From Adiantum capillus-veneris (lineage: Eukaryota; Streptophyta; Polypodiopsida; Polypodiales; Pteridaceae): a DNA stretch of 64,000 nucleotides. Below the pieces are notes generated by a model. That model was not told where the DNA came from. It did not search any database and saw only the letters and a program-made list of their open reading frames with translations. Position numbers and translations under genes: made by a program. Shown here one piece after another: positions 54,973 through 64,000 of this stretch (within the stretch, counting starts at the first letter, position 1; each line of letters opens with the position of its first letter). Location: contig CM043968.1 of assembly GCA_014529385.2 (NCBI GenBank), forward strand, positions 26,489,013-26,553,012, read 5' to 3'.

Positions 54973-57900
54973 GGTTTGCAATCCTCAAGTCCAAACTTAC
55001 ATAGCAATGTCTCTATGTAACTTTTCTGACACAAAGCAATACCACCATCACACTGCTTAAACTGTATACCCAAGTAATGATGCAACAGCCCCAAATCTTT
55101 CATCTTGAAAGTAGCATTCAAATCAGCCTTAAATTCAGCAATATGTCTCTCATTTGGTCCAGTGATCAGCAAATCATCAACATAAAGAACCACGATGAGA
55201 AATACATCACCCTCACGCTTTACATACAATGTGCTTTCTGTTGGACTATTATGAAAGCCTTGTTTGACTAAATGAGTGTCAGCTTTCTCATACCAAATAC
55301 GAGGAGATTGCTTCAACCCATACAAAGCCTTGTTACATTTGCACACTTTGTCCTCTTGTCCTTTTATGACAAAACCGCGAGGCTGCGTTACATAAACTTC
55401 CTCAAATATGTCACCATTCAAGAAAGCAGTAACAATCTCTGATTGATGTACATCCCAACCAAAATGAGCTGCCAATGCACATAGAAAACGCACAGTAGTC
55501 ATACGACAAGTGGGAGCAAAAGTCTCTTCATAATCTATGCCTTTTTGTTGTGCATAACCCTTTGCAACAAGTCGAGCCTTATGGCGACCAATCTCACCAT
55601 CCGGTTTGCGTTTCAACTTGTAAACCCACTTTGTACCAATGGCCTTTTTGCCAGGAGGCAAATCACATAAAGTCCATGTGTCATTTTCTATAAGTGCATC
55701 ATATTCTGATTGCATCGCAGCCATCCAATTTTTTGAATTATGTGCTTCATCAAAAGATAGAGGCTCCTCAACATCATGTAAACTAGACACAGCCAAAGCA
55801 TAACAATCTGATGCATAAGATGCATGGCGAGAGCCTGAATGAGTACGACTAGACAAAGGTGCATCCAATTTACTATCACGCAAAGTGTGCACCAGCCATT
55901 TTGGCATACCTCTAGCCTGCTCATTTTCAGCCCTTTCCTCATCAAGTACATCATGTACATCTGCATCAGTAATAGGCTGATCTAAAACATTTTCAGAAAC
56001 CCCCATAGGCTGTACATTTGCCTCATTGGAACTTACATTCGTATTTCCACCACTAAAAAGAGGCAACAAAGTGTCATAAATGTCCTGTGAGCTTACATTA
56101 CTGTCTCTAGTACATGACAGCAAGGGCTGAACAGAATCTTCCACAAACATTACATCCCAAGAAACCAGAATACATTTTGTTTGCGGATGATACAACTTGT
56201 AACCTTTGCTTTCAGCACTATAACCAACAAAAATACATTTGACAACCTTATCATTCAATTTTCTACGCTGCACTTGTGGCACCAAAGCATATGCCAAACA
56301 TCCAAAAACACGCATGTGCTCAATAGAAGGTTTTCTATCATGCCATGCTTCATATGGAGTAATAGACTGCAAAGCTTTCGTAGGACATTTGTTAAGTACA
56401 TAAGTGGCACACATGATGGCCTCAAGCCAAAAAGAATGCGGTAAAGCTTGACTTTTGACCATACATCGTGCCATTTCCGTCAGTGACTTGTTTTTCCTCT
56501 CAGCAACACCATTTTGTTGAGGTGTATAAGGCACTGCACATTGGTGTTTTATCCCACGACTAGCCAGAAATGCATTAAATTCATGAGACATATACTCCCC
56601 CCCTCGATCGGAACGGAGGGTGCCCATAGTACATTTCGAGACATTTTCAGCCATAGCCAGAAATTGTTTGAAGCACATAAAAACTTCGGATTTCTCTTTA
56701 AGCATAAATACCCATGCATGCCTGGAGTAATCATCAATGAAAGTCACGAAGTACAGGTAATTTTCCAAGGACGGAGTTTGCATGGGCCCACAAACATCAC
56801 TATGCACAAGCTGCAACCTGTATGTGGCCCGAATTGAACCATCCTTTGGAAACTTAGAACGTTGCATCTTACCCAAAATACAGCCTTCACAAACATGTTT
56901 GACAGGTGCTTCAAGAGGCGGCAAAGAACCAACCATATTAAATTTCTGGAAATGTAGCAAACTGGCAAAATTCAGATGACCAAAACGTGCATGCCAAAGT
57001 TTTGCATCTGAAATAGCCCTTGAATCTGCAACAACATTTGCAAAATTTTGTCCACACTTGTCATACAAAGTGAGCTTATACAGCCCACGGCACAAAAGGC
57101 CAGATGCAACAATTTCATCACCAAAACTGAGATCATGAACTGTACATCTGTCATCCACAAGTTTGACTACAAGTCCAAGTCTAGCAAGTGCAGATACAGA
57201 CAAGAGATTCTTCTTGATCCTAGGTACATAAAGTGCATCAACAAGTGTGAAAGAACTGCCATTAGCAACAGTAAGCACAATCTTTCCAACTCCCTGAACT
57301 GGATAAGAGGCGTTGTTGGCACAAGTGACTGAATTCCCATGAGGGACAGGCTCGAGAGAGGTAAACAATTCACGATGTGAGGTAATGTGCTTTGTAGCAC
57401 CACTGTCGAAATACCACACATGTGAATCTGCAGCAACTGACAAGCATGCATCATGGACAGCAGGATTGTAAGTGCACTCTGCGCTAAAAGCCCATTCTGC
57501 ATCAACATCAGCAACACAGTCTCCTTTCACAAAAGACTCAACAATGGCTGCATTTGTAGTGGAACCAGCATTTGCAGTGGAACCACCCTCTTTCTTCTTA
57601 GCCTCTTTGGCCTTCAACTTAGGACACGACTTGATCAAGTGATCATTGGCTTTACAATAATTGCAACGCATCTTCTTTTTGCCCTTATCACCAGAATTAC
57701 CAGACGAAGTACTGCCAACAGAAGCATTAGGAACATAATTTTTTTCACTCGCAGCAGAACCATAAGAAGTGGCTGCATTACTGTTACCACCCTTTCTTTG
57801 AGAAGCAATAAAAGCCTGTTCAACTGCACGCTGCCTAGTCCTGTTTTTTCTAGAAAGTGACTCTTGCAACAGCAATGTGCATAATGCATCAAACTTGACA

Positions 57901-58514
57901 ACTTCAGGATTTCCTTGGGTCATCAGTCTCCAAGTACTAGCAAAAGTCTGGTAGGAATTTGGTAAGGCATCAAGAACAGTCTGCACTAGGGAACTGTCTG
58001 AAATGACTTCACCTGCAGAAATGAGTTGCTCATTGATATCCTTGACACTAGCAAGGAAAGTGTCCATATCATCTTCCTCATTTATAATCTTTGACTCCAA
58101 CTCTTTACGCGGCAAAGAAATTTTAGCCTCATTGCTGCTTGCATAAAGACCTGCTAAAATATCCCAAGCCTCTTTTGCAAATTTTGCTGAACGGATGTGA
58201 GGAAGAATGGTACGCTTCACAGACAACGCAATCAATGCATGAGCCTTCGCATCCTTAACATCCCAACGAGCTTGTTCTGCCGTAGGCAAAACAACTCTAA
58301 CAGCTGCAATCCTTGCAGCAAGACCTGCAACATCCTCAACATCGCCTACATCCTCAGAACCATGACGTACATCAATGCCCTGCACAATGTTCCAGACACC
58401 CTTTGACACAAGAACATGTTGCATCATATAAGCCCACATAGGGTAGTTGTCCCCATCCAACTTGTCCTCAACAGCAAACATCTTGAACACATCTGTGTTG
58501 TTATTGTCAGTCAT
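54945..58514 (-). CDS. Copia gag-pol polyprotein (gag, protease, integrase, RT), open but 3'-shifted
   Basis: The start at 58,514 (MTDNNNTDVFKMFAVEDKLD) is the usual Copia gag opening. The longer frame from 58,574 lies in the leader. Gag (UBN2-type) is followed by a zinc knuckle CNYCKANDHLIKSC (about residues 281-295). The protease has WYFDSGATKHIT (about 365). The pre-integrase is LWHARFGHLNF...CEGCILGK. The integrase has LVHSDVCGP, FIDDYSRHAW, LRSDRGGEYM and QQNGVAERKN. The RT has KWVYKLKRKPDGEIGRHKAR, ALYGLKQSPRIWYEKA and the catalytic LYVDDLLITG (YVDD at 55,173-55,184, about residue 1110). The frame is open for 1,189 codons. A 1-bp deletion near 54,970 then ends it before RNase H, so a full polyprotein is not made. 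It was active fairly recently. Confidence 0.92.
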   Translation of the reverse strand: MTDNNNTDVFKMFAVEDKLDGDNYPMWAYMMQHVLVSKGVWNIVQGIDVRHGSEDVGDVEDVAGLAARIAAVRVVLPTAEQARWDVKDAKAHALIALSVKRTILPHIRSAKFAKEAWDILAGLYASSNEAKISLPRKELESKIINEEDDMDTFLASVKDINEQLISAGEVISDSSLVQTVLDALPNSYQTFASTWRLMTQGNPEVVKFDALCTLLLQESLSRKNRTRQRAVEQAFIASQRKGGNSNAATSYGSAASEKNYVPNASVGSTSSGNSGDKGKKKMRCNYCKANDHLIKSCPKLKAKEAKKKEGGSTANAGSTTNAAIVESFVKGDCVADVDAEWAFSAECTYNPAVHDACLSVAADSHVWYFDSGATKHITSHRELFTSLEPVPHGNSVTCANNASYPVQGVGKIVLTVANGSSFTLVDALYVPRIKKNLLSVSALARLGLVVKLVDDRCTVHDLSFGDEIVASGLLCRGLYKLTLYDKCGQNFANVVADSRAISDAKLWHARFGHLNFASLLHFQKFNMVGSLPPLEAPVKHVCEGCILGKMQRSKFPKDGSIRATYRLQLVHSDVCGPMQTPSLENYLYFVTFIDDYSRHAWVFMLKEKSEVFMCFKQFLAMAENVSKCTMGTLRSDRGGEYMSHEFNAFLASRGIKHQCAVPYTPQQNGVAERKNKSLTEMARCMVKSQALPHSFWLEAIMCATYVLNKCPTKALQSITPYEAWHDRKPSIEHMRVFGCLAYALVPQVQRRKLNDKVVKCIFVGYSAESKGYKLYHPQTKCILVSWDVMFVEDSVQPLLSCTRDSNVSSQDIYDTLLPLFSGGNTNVSSNEANVQPMGVSENVLDQPITDADVHDVLDEERAENEQARGMPKWLVHTLRDSKLDAPLSSRTHSGSRHASYASDCYALAVSSLHDVEEPLSFDEAHNSKNWMAAMQSEYDALIENDTWTLCDLPPGKKAIGTKWVYKLKRKPDGEIGRHKARLVAKGYAQQKGIDYEETFAPTCRMTTVRFLCALAAHFGWDVHQSEIVTAFLNGDIFEEVYVTQPRGFVIKGQEDKVCKCNKALYGLKQSPRIWYEKADTHLVKQGFHNSPTESTLYVKREGDVFLIVVLYVDDLLITGPNERHIAEFKADLNATFKMKDLGLLHHYLGIQFKQCDGGIALCQKSYIETLLCKFGLEDCKPMPLPWKQV

Positions 58515-58862
58515 GGTAAATGTTGCACCTGATGTGAAAACTGCCCGAAAATAGGAGAAACGGAGCGGGAACAACCTGTGCTATATAGCACAAACCATAG
58601 AAGACTGTAAGGCACCTGTTATGCAAAAAACGGCACTGATAATAAAATTCTGCACAATATGATGAAATAGCCTGTGCAGTACTGCCTGTAGTGGAAACGG
58701 AGGCCGAAATGAGCCCAAATCAAAATTCTGAGCAGACCCAGCTCTTTGAGCTTTCTCAAAATAAAATTTTGACCTGCGAACGCTCGCCAAGGCTCACTGA
58801 AATCGGAGAAGATGAGCAGGCGTGTGCTGGAGCAGATGGCAACTAAGCCCGGGAGGACGTGA
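58515..58862 (-). other. Leader of the Copia element
   Basis: 348 bp between the primer site and the gag start, no separate gene. Confidence 0.7.
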
Positions 58863-58877
58863 CCTGCTGTGATACCA
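58863..58877 (-). other. Primer-binding site of the Copia element
   Basis: The minus strand reads TGGTATCACAGCAGG, initiator-Met type (TGGTATCA), two bases from the LTR end. Confidence 0.8.
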
Positions 58878-58879
58878 AT

Positions 58880-59106
58880 TGTTGAAATTAGGGTTGCAGA
58901 GAAACACACACAGCTTGGAGAAGACAAAGGAAGCTCAAGGCACACAATAGAGAGTGTGTTACTTAGTGTGCAATGGAAAGATAGATAGCCCAAGAGTGAT
59001 GGGCGTATATACAATGCACGGGGGGAAAAACCTCCTAAAGAGGGAAAAAATGCCCCGGCGGTCCTAGTGTGTTCACACACATCACTACCACATGTATATG
59101 GTAACA
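58880..59106 (-). repeat. 5' LTR of the Copia element, 227 bp
   Basis: On the minus strand it begins TGTTACCATATAC and ends TTTCAACA. It has the same length (227 bp) as the LTR at 62,941-63,167, with few differences. A TATA-like ATTGTATATACGCCC lies near 59,006-59,020. Confidence 0.92.
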
Positions 59107-59111
59107 CACAA

Positions 59112-61133
59112 ATCATCAAGCCATTGAGCACAACACTTGCAAGGAAAATTGGATCCAAGCTTTTACCAACCAAGGTTGTGCACAAACTTATTCAAAAAAT
59201 TTAAAAGGCAAAGTTGGATGAGGCAGAAAGCAAAGGAAGAGGTTTGATGCTTTCAAGTCTTACCTTGTACCTAAAACAAAATAAGGCTTGGATGTCCACA
59301 ATAGTGGTGAGACTCAAGTTTTCTTTTTCATTGGTAGCTATTCCCAGTCGGTTATCCCTCTTCTATTGATCATAGACTGCATTCTTGACCTTAGAGAGAC
59401 CTTCTTCTGGAGTGGACTTGTATTTTGATGGCCACGAACCCTATCTTTGAAGTCCCTGCGGATGTTTTGAGAAGGCAAGAATATTTTCTTCCCAAGAAGG
59501 CCAATGAATCAATGCGGCTAGTCTTGAGGAGGCAGGGAAATGAAAAAGAACAAAAGTTGCTTGATGTTGTGCAGTCACTGTAGAAGTTACAGAAGAATAC
59601 CACAGTCCTTCAAAGAGAAAATTAGATCTTGAAAGTGAGCTGACTCCCTCCAAATAGGTCTTTCAGAAAGGAAACCAAGAGATCCTCGTATTAAAGGAGG
59701 GGAACGTTGCAACTGGGCTTGATTTTTCTGGTTGCAAACAGACGCTAGTGAGGTACATGACATTGTTTTGTAAGCAGAAGATGAGTTTCAAGCCACTATA
59801 GCTCAATCCAAGAAGGGCTTTGAGAAGGCATTTCAGATGTGCTCTATCATAGAGCAGGAGAGGAAAGACTTAGGCAGCTCACAAGGAATTGATTGCCAAG
59901 CTAGAGAAAAGTGAGCACCATACTGAAAGTGAGTTGAGCTTTGTTTTTGGACAAAATGTTTGTGTTGGTCTCTGTTGCTATTCTGTAAGGTTACACGCAC
60001 AAAAATTAGCAGGGGATCATGGATTGCGATCCATGTTCCTCCATGTCTAGATCCCAAACTTGGTCAGATTGTTACTTGAAGTATATGGGGTCTACCTATC
60101 CACTTATTTTTATATTTGAAACCCTTTCACCTTGCCAAAAGAAAAATTTGGTGGCTGCTTGCGGTTTTTTTACTTACAGTTTGTATTTTTGGGTTTTGGT
60201 CTACTTTTTGTTGTCTTCTGCTATGATGGTCTTCACAAAAATTGTTCCAAATTGTATCAGTTTCTTATTGTCCAAATTTTAGCTTCAAATGCTTTTTGGG
60301 GATCATGGATCGCAATCCATGTTCCACAACATCTGGTTATGGAATTAGGTCAGTTGTATGTCCAGACCCTGTAGAGATCAAATTTTCACTTATTTTTTAA
60401 TTTTGACACCAAAAAGTCAAAAAGCCCCAATTTTTGTCTATTTACAAGGTTTTTGGTGTCTTTGCCCAATTTTCTTGATTTGGTTGAGTTTTTGTGTCAA
60501 TTTTTCCACCAAAAGTGTATATCCTTTGATCTAAAAGCACTCTGGACCCAATGGTATCAATTCTTGCTCAAAAAGTTACAGGGGGTCATGGATTGCGATC
60601 CATTTTCCTGCATCGATCTGCATGAAACTTTCCAGATTCTCTCCCTATGGTTTGGTTATGCTCTTTTTGTACTTATTTTTTAATTTAGATCAGCTTTGGA
60701 GTTTTGATCATCAAATTTTTCAATTTTTAAGAGTTTATGGTCGTTTTGTTCAAAATATGGTTTTCCCCATTTTTTTCTTTGATATTTTGCCCAATTTGAT
60801 GGTGGTAGTTTCTACTTAGCCTACTCCTAAGTACTAAAATGAAACATCAAACAAAACAAACAAAATGGTACAAAATAAAGTCAAAACGGAATACGATACA
60901 ACACTCTGAAAGTGACGAGAAAATTAAAGAATGAAATGCTTTTGGCTATCTCTCTCACAACCCTCTTTACCTCTTGAGAATAGATCTAGCAAGTCTCCGA
61001 CTTCTAGATTCTACCAAGCACTAAACTCCATGTCTAGGTGCCTGACTGCTAAAGTGTAAATGAAGTGGAAATCAAAATCAACGTCTCTAAGTAAAAAGCT
61101 ACAACTCGGTCACTCACCACCTAAGGATCGCTA
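59112..61133 (-). other. Unclassified region with tandem repeats, probably leader of a Tat/Athila-type element
   Basis: The region lies just downstream (minus strand) of a Gypsy-type primer site at 61,134-61,151. It contains three diverged repeats of about 285 bp (60,010-60,830) and no coherent gene. The part at 59,400-59,950 reads on the plus strand as short charged segments (NPIFEVPADVLRRQEYFLPK, MRLVLRRQGNEKEQKLLD). These could be a decayed coiled-coil protein, but I do not recognise it. A donor-like AAGGTAAGAC on the minus strand near 59,265 could belong to the RPA-like locus. Confidence 0.4.
60010..60830 (+). repeat. Diverged tandem repeats, about 285-bp period
   Basis: Three units begin at about 60,015, 60,300 and 60,584 with GGGGATCATGGATTGCGATC or close variants. 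Each then has CACTTATTTTT followed by A/T-rich text at the same offset. The unit head contains the near-palindrome ATGGATTGCGATCCAT. Confidence 0.75.
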
Positions 61134-61151
61134 TTCCCGGCAACGGCGCCA
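61134..61151 (-). other. Primer-binding site, Tat/Athila Gypsy type
   Basis: The minus strand reads TGGCGCCGTTGCCGGGAA, which is very close to the primer site known from plant Athila and Tat/Ogre Gypsy elements. It differs from every other primer site in the window. Confidence 0.7.
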
Positions 61152-61155
61152 ATAT

Positions 61156-61350
61156 TGGTGGGTCGCCATGACGGACGTCCATAGCATAGCTTTCTAGCAC
61201 TAACATAATGTCAATACTCAAGGAAGCGACTCAGATGGGGCATGGAGACACTTTGAGGGTGTCAACCTCAAGAAGTGAACCTACGGCTTAACAATATATC
61301 TGGCACATGAAAATATTCACTCTAGGATCTAGTAATATGCCTACGTCCTA
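61156..61350 (-). repeat. LTR fragment next to the Tat/Athila-type primer site
   Basis: On the minus strand it ends GGCGACCCACCA four bases before the primer site. It runs right until LTR family X begins at 61,351. Confidence 0.45.
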
Positions 61351-62940
61351 TGTCATTGCACTTAGTCATCGACTTGTTTTGGCATTTGAACGGGGTCCAA
61401 TGATTTTCTCATGTTAAATTGATCATTTAATATGGGGAAGTGCCACGGGAGAAAAAGCTAGAATATTGGTTAAGTTGGCAAACCGGCCACAATAGGGATC
61501 CAAAAAGGGGGGGCCATCTGCAAAAGAGAAATGTGCAACAATGGGCTTAAAAGACCCTAAGGTTCATCCCATTAAGACATCCAAAATGCTAAGGTTCCAA
61601 AATTCAAAGGTTGTGTCCATAGGTCAAACACTAGGAAAATTGGATGCTTTGTGTGTGCTCAAAAACTCTTCATGCATCCCTACATAGGAGGGGGGGAGCC
61701 CTAGAAGTAGGAGATGAGAGAGAAACACACACACACACACACACTCACTCACAAGCTCCTTTATACAAAGGGAATGAGGGACACATGTCAGCTCCCTAGC
61801 CCAGATGTCCACAAGGTGTACTCAAATCCTATTGGATGGCCATGGAGGTGGACCAATGAGAATTAGTCTAGAGTAAATCTAGTTTGATTAATTTAAAATT
61901 ACTTAATAAAAGAACCAATAAGAATTAAGCTCTCTAGAAGACTATTGGACAGTCTCCTAAGGGGTCCGATGAGCATGTCAGCTCCCTAGTCCAAATGCCC
62001 ACAAGGTGTACTCAAATTCTATTGGATGGCCATGGAGGTGGACCAATGAGAATTAGGCTAGAGTAAATCTAGTTTAATTAATTTAAAAACACTTAATAAA
62101 AGAACCAATAAGAATTAATCTCTCTAGAAGACTATTGGACAAGGGGTCCAATCAGCAGTTGAATGGCTTGCATGATTCCTATTGGCTAGGAGACAAAGGG
62201 GTCCAATGAGAGTTTAGTTGCATTAAGTAATTGCCTAAAGCTCTTACAAAAGGGGAAAGGGGGACACGTGTCAGAAGTCTATCTCTTATGCTCCTAAAAT
62301 CCTATTGGCTAAGCCCAGAGAGGTCTAATGGGGTGTCTACATGAGCAAATAGGAAGAGGGGTCCACCAAGAGAGAGAGGGGGCTGATTTTCTCAAGGAAT
62401 TATTACATACACACTCACACTAGTTCATGTGTAGAGTAAGAAGACTCTCTCTCTCCTTCTCAAGCTTTAATGAAAAGCTTATCACCTACTCCAAGCTTGT
62501 GAGAAGGGAGGCCTACACCAACAACTCTTGGCTTTGTGATGCAAATCCAACCAAGATCCAAGCTTCGATGCATGCTCATCTCCTCTACCATGCTAATTAC
62601 GAAGCTAAGCTATGCTAATATGAGTGATTATGTGAGGAGGTGTACATCTTTTTCGTAAGACTACTCCTTCTTCCTCTCTATCTACTCTCATACCCCGCTA
62701 GCTCTCACCATCTTCGAAGGTGTGTGAGGTCTTGGGTCTGAGACCGTGAGGGAATTGATGTTGTGTTTAATAAGTGTTTTGCTTAGAGCTCGAAGTTTCC
62801 ATCTTCATTGCACTAGCTAGAATTGAAGGAACACAAAGAATTGTATTGTAAAATGTCTCTCTTGATGGGAGAAACCATAATACAAAGCCTTTTGGAGGGG
62901 GGACCGGCTCCATGTAAATCCGGTCCTCAATTGTTGTCAA
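61351..62940 (+). repeat. LTR family X, copy 2, interrupted by a Copia element
   Basis: It begins TGTCATTGCACTTAG and is the reverse-oriented homologue of 48,425-48,152 plus 40,855-39,564. It ends at CCGGTCCTCAATTGTTGTCA where the Copia LTR starts. The homologue continues past this point at about 39,596, so the rest of this LTR should lie beyond the right window edge. There is no gene inside. Short readable pieces (near 62,427-62,618) are transcript-leader-like. Confidence 0.75.
61784..62163 (+). repeat. Tandem duplication in LTR X, about 190-bp period
   Basis: Two units start CATGTCAGCTCCCTAG at 61,784 and 61,974. They share ATTGGATGGCCATGGAGGTG and CTCTCTAGAAGACTATTGGA. Confidence 0.9.
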
Positions 62941-63167
62941 TGTTGGAATTAGGGTTGCAGAGAAACACACACAGCTTGGAGAAGACGAAGGAAGCTCAAG
63001 GCACACAATAGAGAGTGTATTCCTTAGTGTGCAATGGAAAGATAGATAGCCCTAGAGTGATGGGCGTATATACAATGCACGGGGGAAAAAACCTCCTAAA
63101 GAGGGAAAAAATGCCCCGGCGGTCCTAGTGTGTTCACACACATCACTACCACATGTATATGGTAACA
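62941..63167 (-). repeat. 3' LTR of the sister Copia element, 227 bp
   Basis: On the minus strand it runs TGTTACCATATAC...TTCCAACA. It is the same length as 58,880-59,106. Confidence 0.93.
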
Positions 63168-63180
63168 AATCCCCCCTGGA
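63168..63180 (-). other. Polypurine tract of the sister Copia element
   Basis: The minus strand reads TCCAGGGGGGATT immediately before the LTR start TGTTACC. It is missing from the first copy. Confidence 0.75.
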
Positions 63181-63242
63181 GTGATGCGGTGAACGAGAGC
63201 TGGCACATGAGTAAAGGGAAGTGCCATGCCCTGAGGACAGGA

Positions 63243-64000
63243 TCAGTCCACAAAGGGGAGTAAGCCCAAAGCTTTGCGGAAAGCTTCAAGCTTCTCACGA
63301 GACAATGCCTTTGTGAAAAGATCTGCAAGGTTGTCCTGTGTTGGCACATAAGCCAAGCTGATCTCTCCTGCTGAGAGCCTCTCCCTGACATAGTGGTAAT
63401 GCACCTCAATGTGCTTTGTGCGAGCATGAAAAACTGGGTTCCTCGCAACTGCCAATGCGCTCTGACTGTCAGTGTAGATAGTGTTGGCAGTGTCCTGTCC
63501 AACACCCAAGTCAGCCATAAGGCGTCTGAGCCATACACACTCAACCGTAGCTGTGAAGACTGCCCTGTACTCAGCCTCACAACTCGAAGTGGCCACAGTA
63601 GGTTGCTTCTTGCTCAACCATGATATACATGAACTGCCAAGCATGAAACAAAAACCACTTGTGGACACTCGCGTGTCAAAACAACCAGCCCAATCTGAGT
63701 CCGAAAAAGCATGTAAGTCTGGCGGCAATGATCCCCCCTTGGGATAAAACAAGCCAAGATGTAAAGTGCCACTAAGGTAGCGGAAAATCCTCTTGACAGC
63801 CTGCCAATGCTTAGACCCTGGGCTATGCATAAATCTGCTGACCTGCGAGACTGCAAACTGAATATCTGGCCTCGTGTTGCATACATAAATGAGGCAGCCA
63901 ACAACAGTTTGGTAAAGAGTGACATCAGCAGGATCGCCAGCATCATGTAGACTCAACTTCAAACCTGTTTCCATGGGAGTGGCAATAGGTTTGCAATCCT
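63243..64000 (-). CDS. Copia pol C-terminal part (RT end and RNase H), partial
   Basis: An open frame enters from the right edge and ends at 63,243 with KALGLLPFVD. It contains METGLKLSLHDAGDPADVTL, LYQTVVGCLIYVCNTRPDIQ, the RNase H block AFSDSDWAGCFDTRVSTSGF, ATSSCEAEYRAVFTATVECV and YTDSQSALAVARNP. No stop or frameshift is seen in the 243 codons from the Met at 63,974 down to the stop. Compared with the first copy it keeps both bases whose loss breaks that frame, and the Asp in SDSDWAG. It may therefore belong to a functional element, but most of it is out of view. Confidence 0.9.
   Translation of the reverse strand, partial: DCKPIATPMETGLKLSLHDAGDPADVTLYQTVVGCLIYVCNTRPDIQFAVSQVSRFMHSPGSKHWQAVKRIFRYLSGTLHLGLFYPKGGSLPPDLHAFSDSDWAGCFDTRVSTSGFCFMLGSSCISWLSKKQPTVATSSCEAEYRAVFTATVECVWLRRLMADLGVGQDTANTIYTDSQSALAVARNPVFHARTKHIEVHYHYVRERLSAGEISLAYVPTQDNLADLFTKALSREKLEAFRKALGLLPFVD

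Larger units (their letters stand above)
54038..59106 (-). mobile_element. Nearly complete Ty1/Copia retrotransposon, 5,069 bp
   Basis: CACAA flanks the element (54,033-54,037 and 59,107-59,111). On the minus strand: 5' LTR (227 bp), primer site, a single gag-pol frame of about 1,190 codons, two 1-bp deletions, RNase H, and a 3' LTR stub. The 3' LTR and purine tract are partly deleted. A sister copy starts at 62,941. It is inserted in or next to the RPA-like locus. Confidence 0.92.
62941..64000 (-). mobile_element. Sister Copia element, 3' end only, runs off the window
   Basis: The 3' LTR (62,941-63,167), purine tract and RNase H end of pol are present on the minus strand, highly similar to the element at 54,038-59,106. 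This copy keeps the sequence deleted in that one. The body continues to the right of 64,000. Confidence 0.92.

Noticed and set aside
60302-60336. Regular near-palindromes at about 285-bp spacing, considered as a CRISPR array
   Set aside because: The period is far too long, only three units exist, and the units between are themselves homologous. This is a eukaryotic tandem repeat.

Overview
The window reads as a transposon graveyard from a large land-plant nuclear genome. There are no operons, no prokaryotic-type genes and no RNA genes that I could support. The one clear host gene piece is the 3' end (two exons, one 75-bp intron) of a plastid-type solanesyl diphosphate synthase at 21,510-22,261 (+). 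This, the plant-style Copia and chromodomain-Gypsy elements, and long GA/CT/TA microsatellites point to a vascular plant. The element style reminds me of fern genomes, but that is an impression and not a demonstrated assignment. A second possible host-derived locus is a decayed RPA70-like OB-fold/zinc-ribbon gene on the minus strand at 52.4-54.0 kb.

Layout. 1-4.3 kb: decayed Copia element (minus), cut by the window edge. 4.3-8.4 kb: two Gypsy remnants (+). The second is split by a very young 698-bp miniature LTR element (two 217-bp terminal repeats, 6-bp target duplication). 8.4-9.1 kb: a 689-bp LTR with bZIP-like ACGT motifs, then 2.7 kb of unclassified sequence. 12-19.4 kb: an interspersed repeat unit interrupted by a 5.9-kb minus-strand LTR element (13,091-18,965). 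One LTR of that element is itself interrupted by a 1.7-kb solo LTR (16,160-17,856). The uninterrupted paralogue of the repeat unit lies at 25.2-26.7 kb and preserves the empty target site. 19.4-20.9 kb: Gypsy integrase/chromodomain remnant (minus). 21.5-22.3 kb: the synthase exons. 23.8-25.2 kb: Gypsy tail plus LTR. 28-29.1 kb: CACTA (TNP2) transposase remnant. 29.8-35.5 kb: duplicated low-complexity blocks and a LINE endonuclease remnant. 37.7-38.3 kb: LINE reverse-transcriptase remnant. 38.9-39.4 kb: Gypsy integrase remnant.

39.6-52.4 kb is a chromodomain Gypsy (minus) whose 3' LTR is split by a 7.3-kb element (40,856-48,146, target duplication TCAAG). That element has a 3.77-kb 5' LTR and carries only a gag with three in-frame stops. 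54.0-59.1 kb: a nearly intact Copia element (minus, target duplication CACAA). 59.1-61.3 kb: a leader with roughly 285-bp tandem repeats next to a Tat/Athila-type primer-binding site. 61.4-62.9 kb: a second copy of the Gypsy LTR, interrupted at 62,941 by a sister Copia copy that runs off the right edge.

Most pieces do not work together as a pathway. They are layers of insertion whose order can be read from nesting, target-site duplications and paralogous empty sites. I found no convincing new biochemical system. The items most worth a second look are the miniature LTR element, the giant-LTR gag-only element, the RPA-like locus, and the two within-window empty sites.
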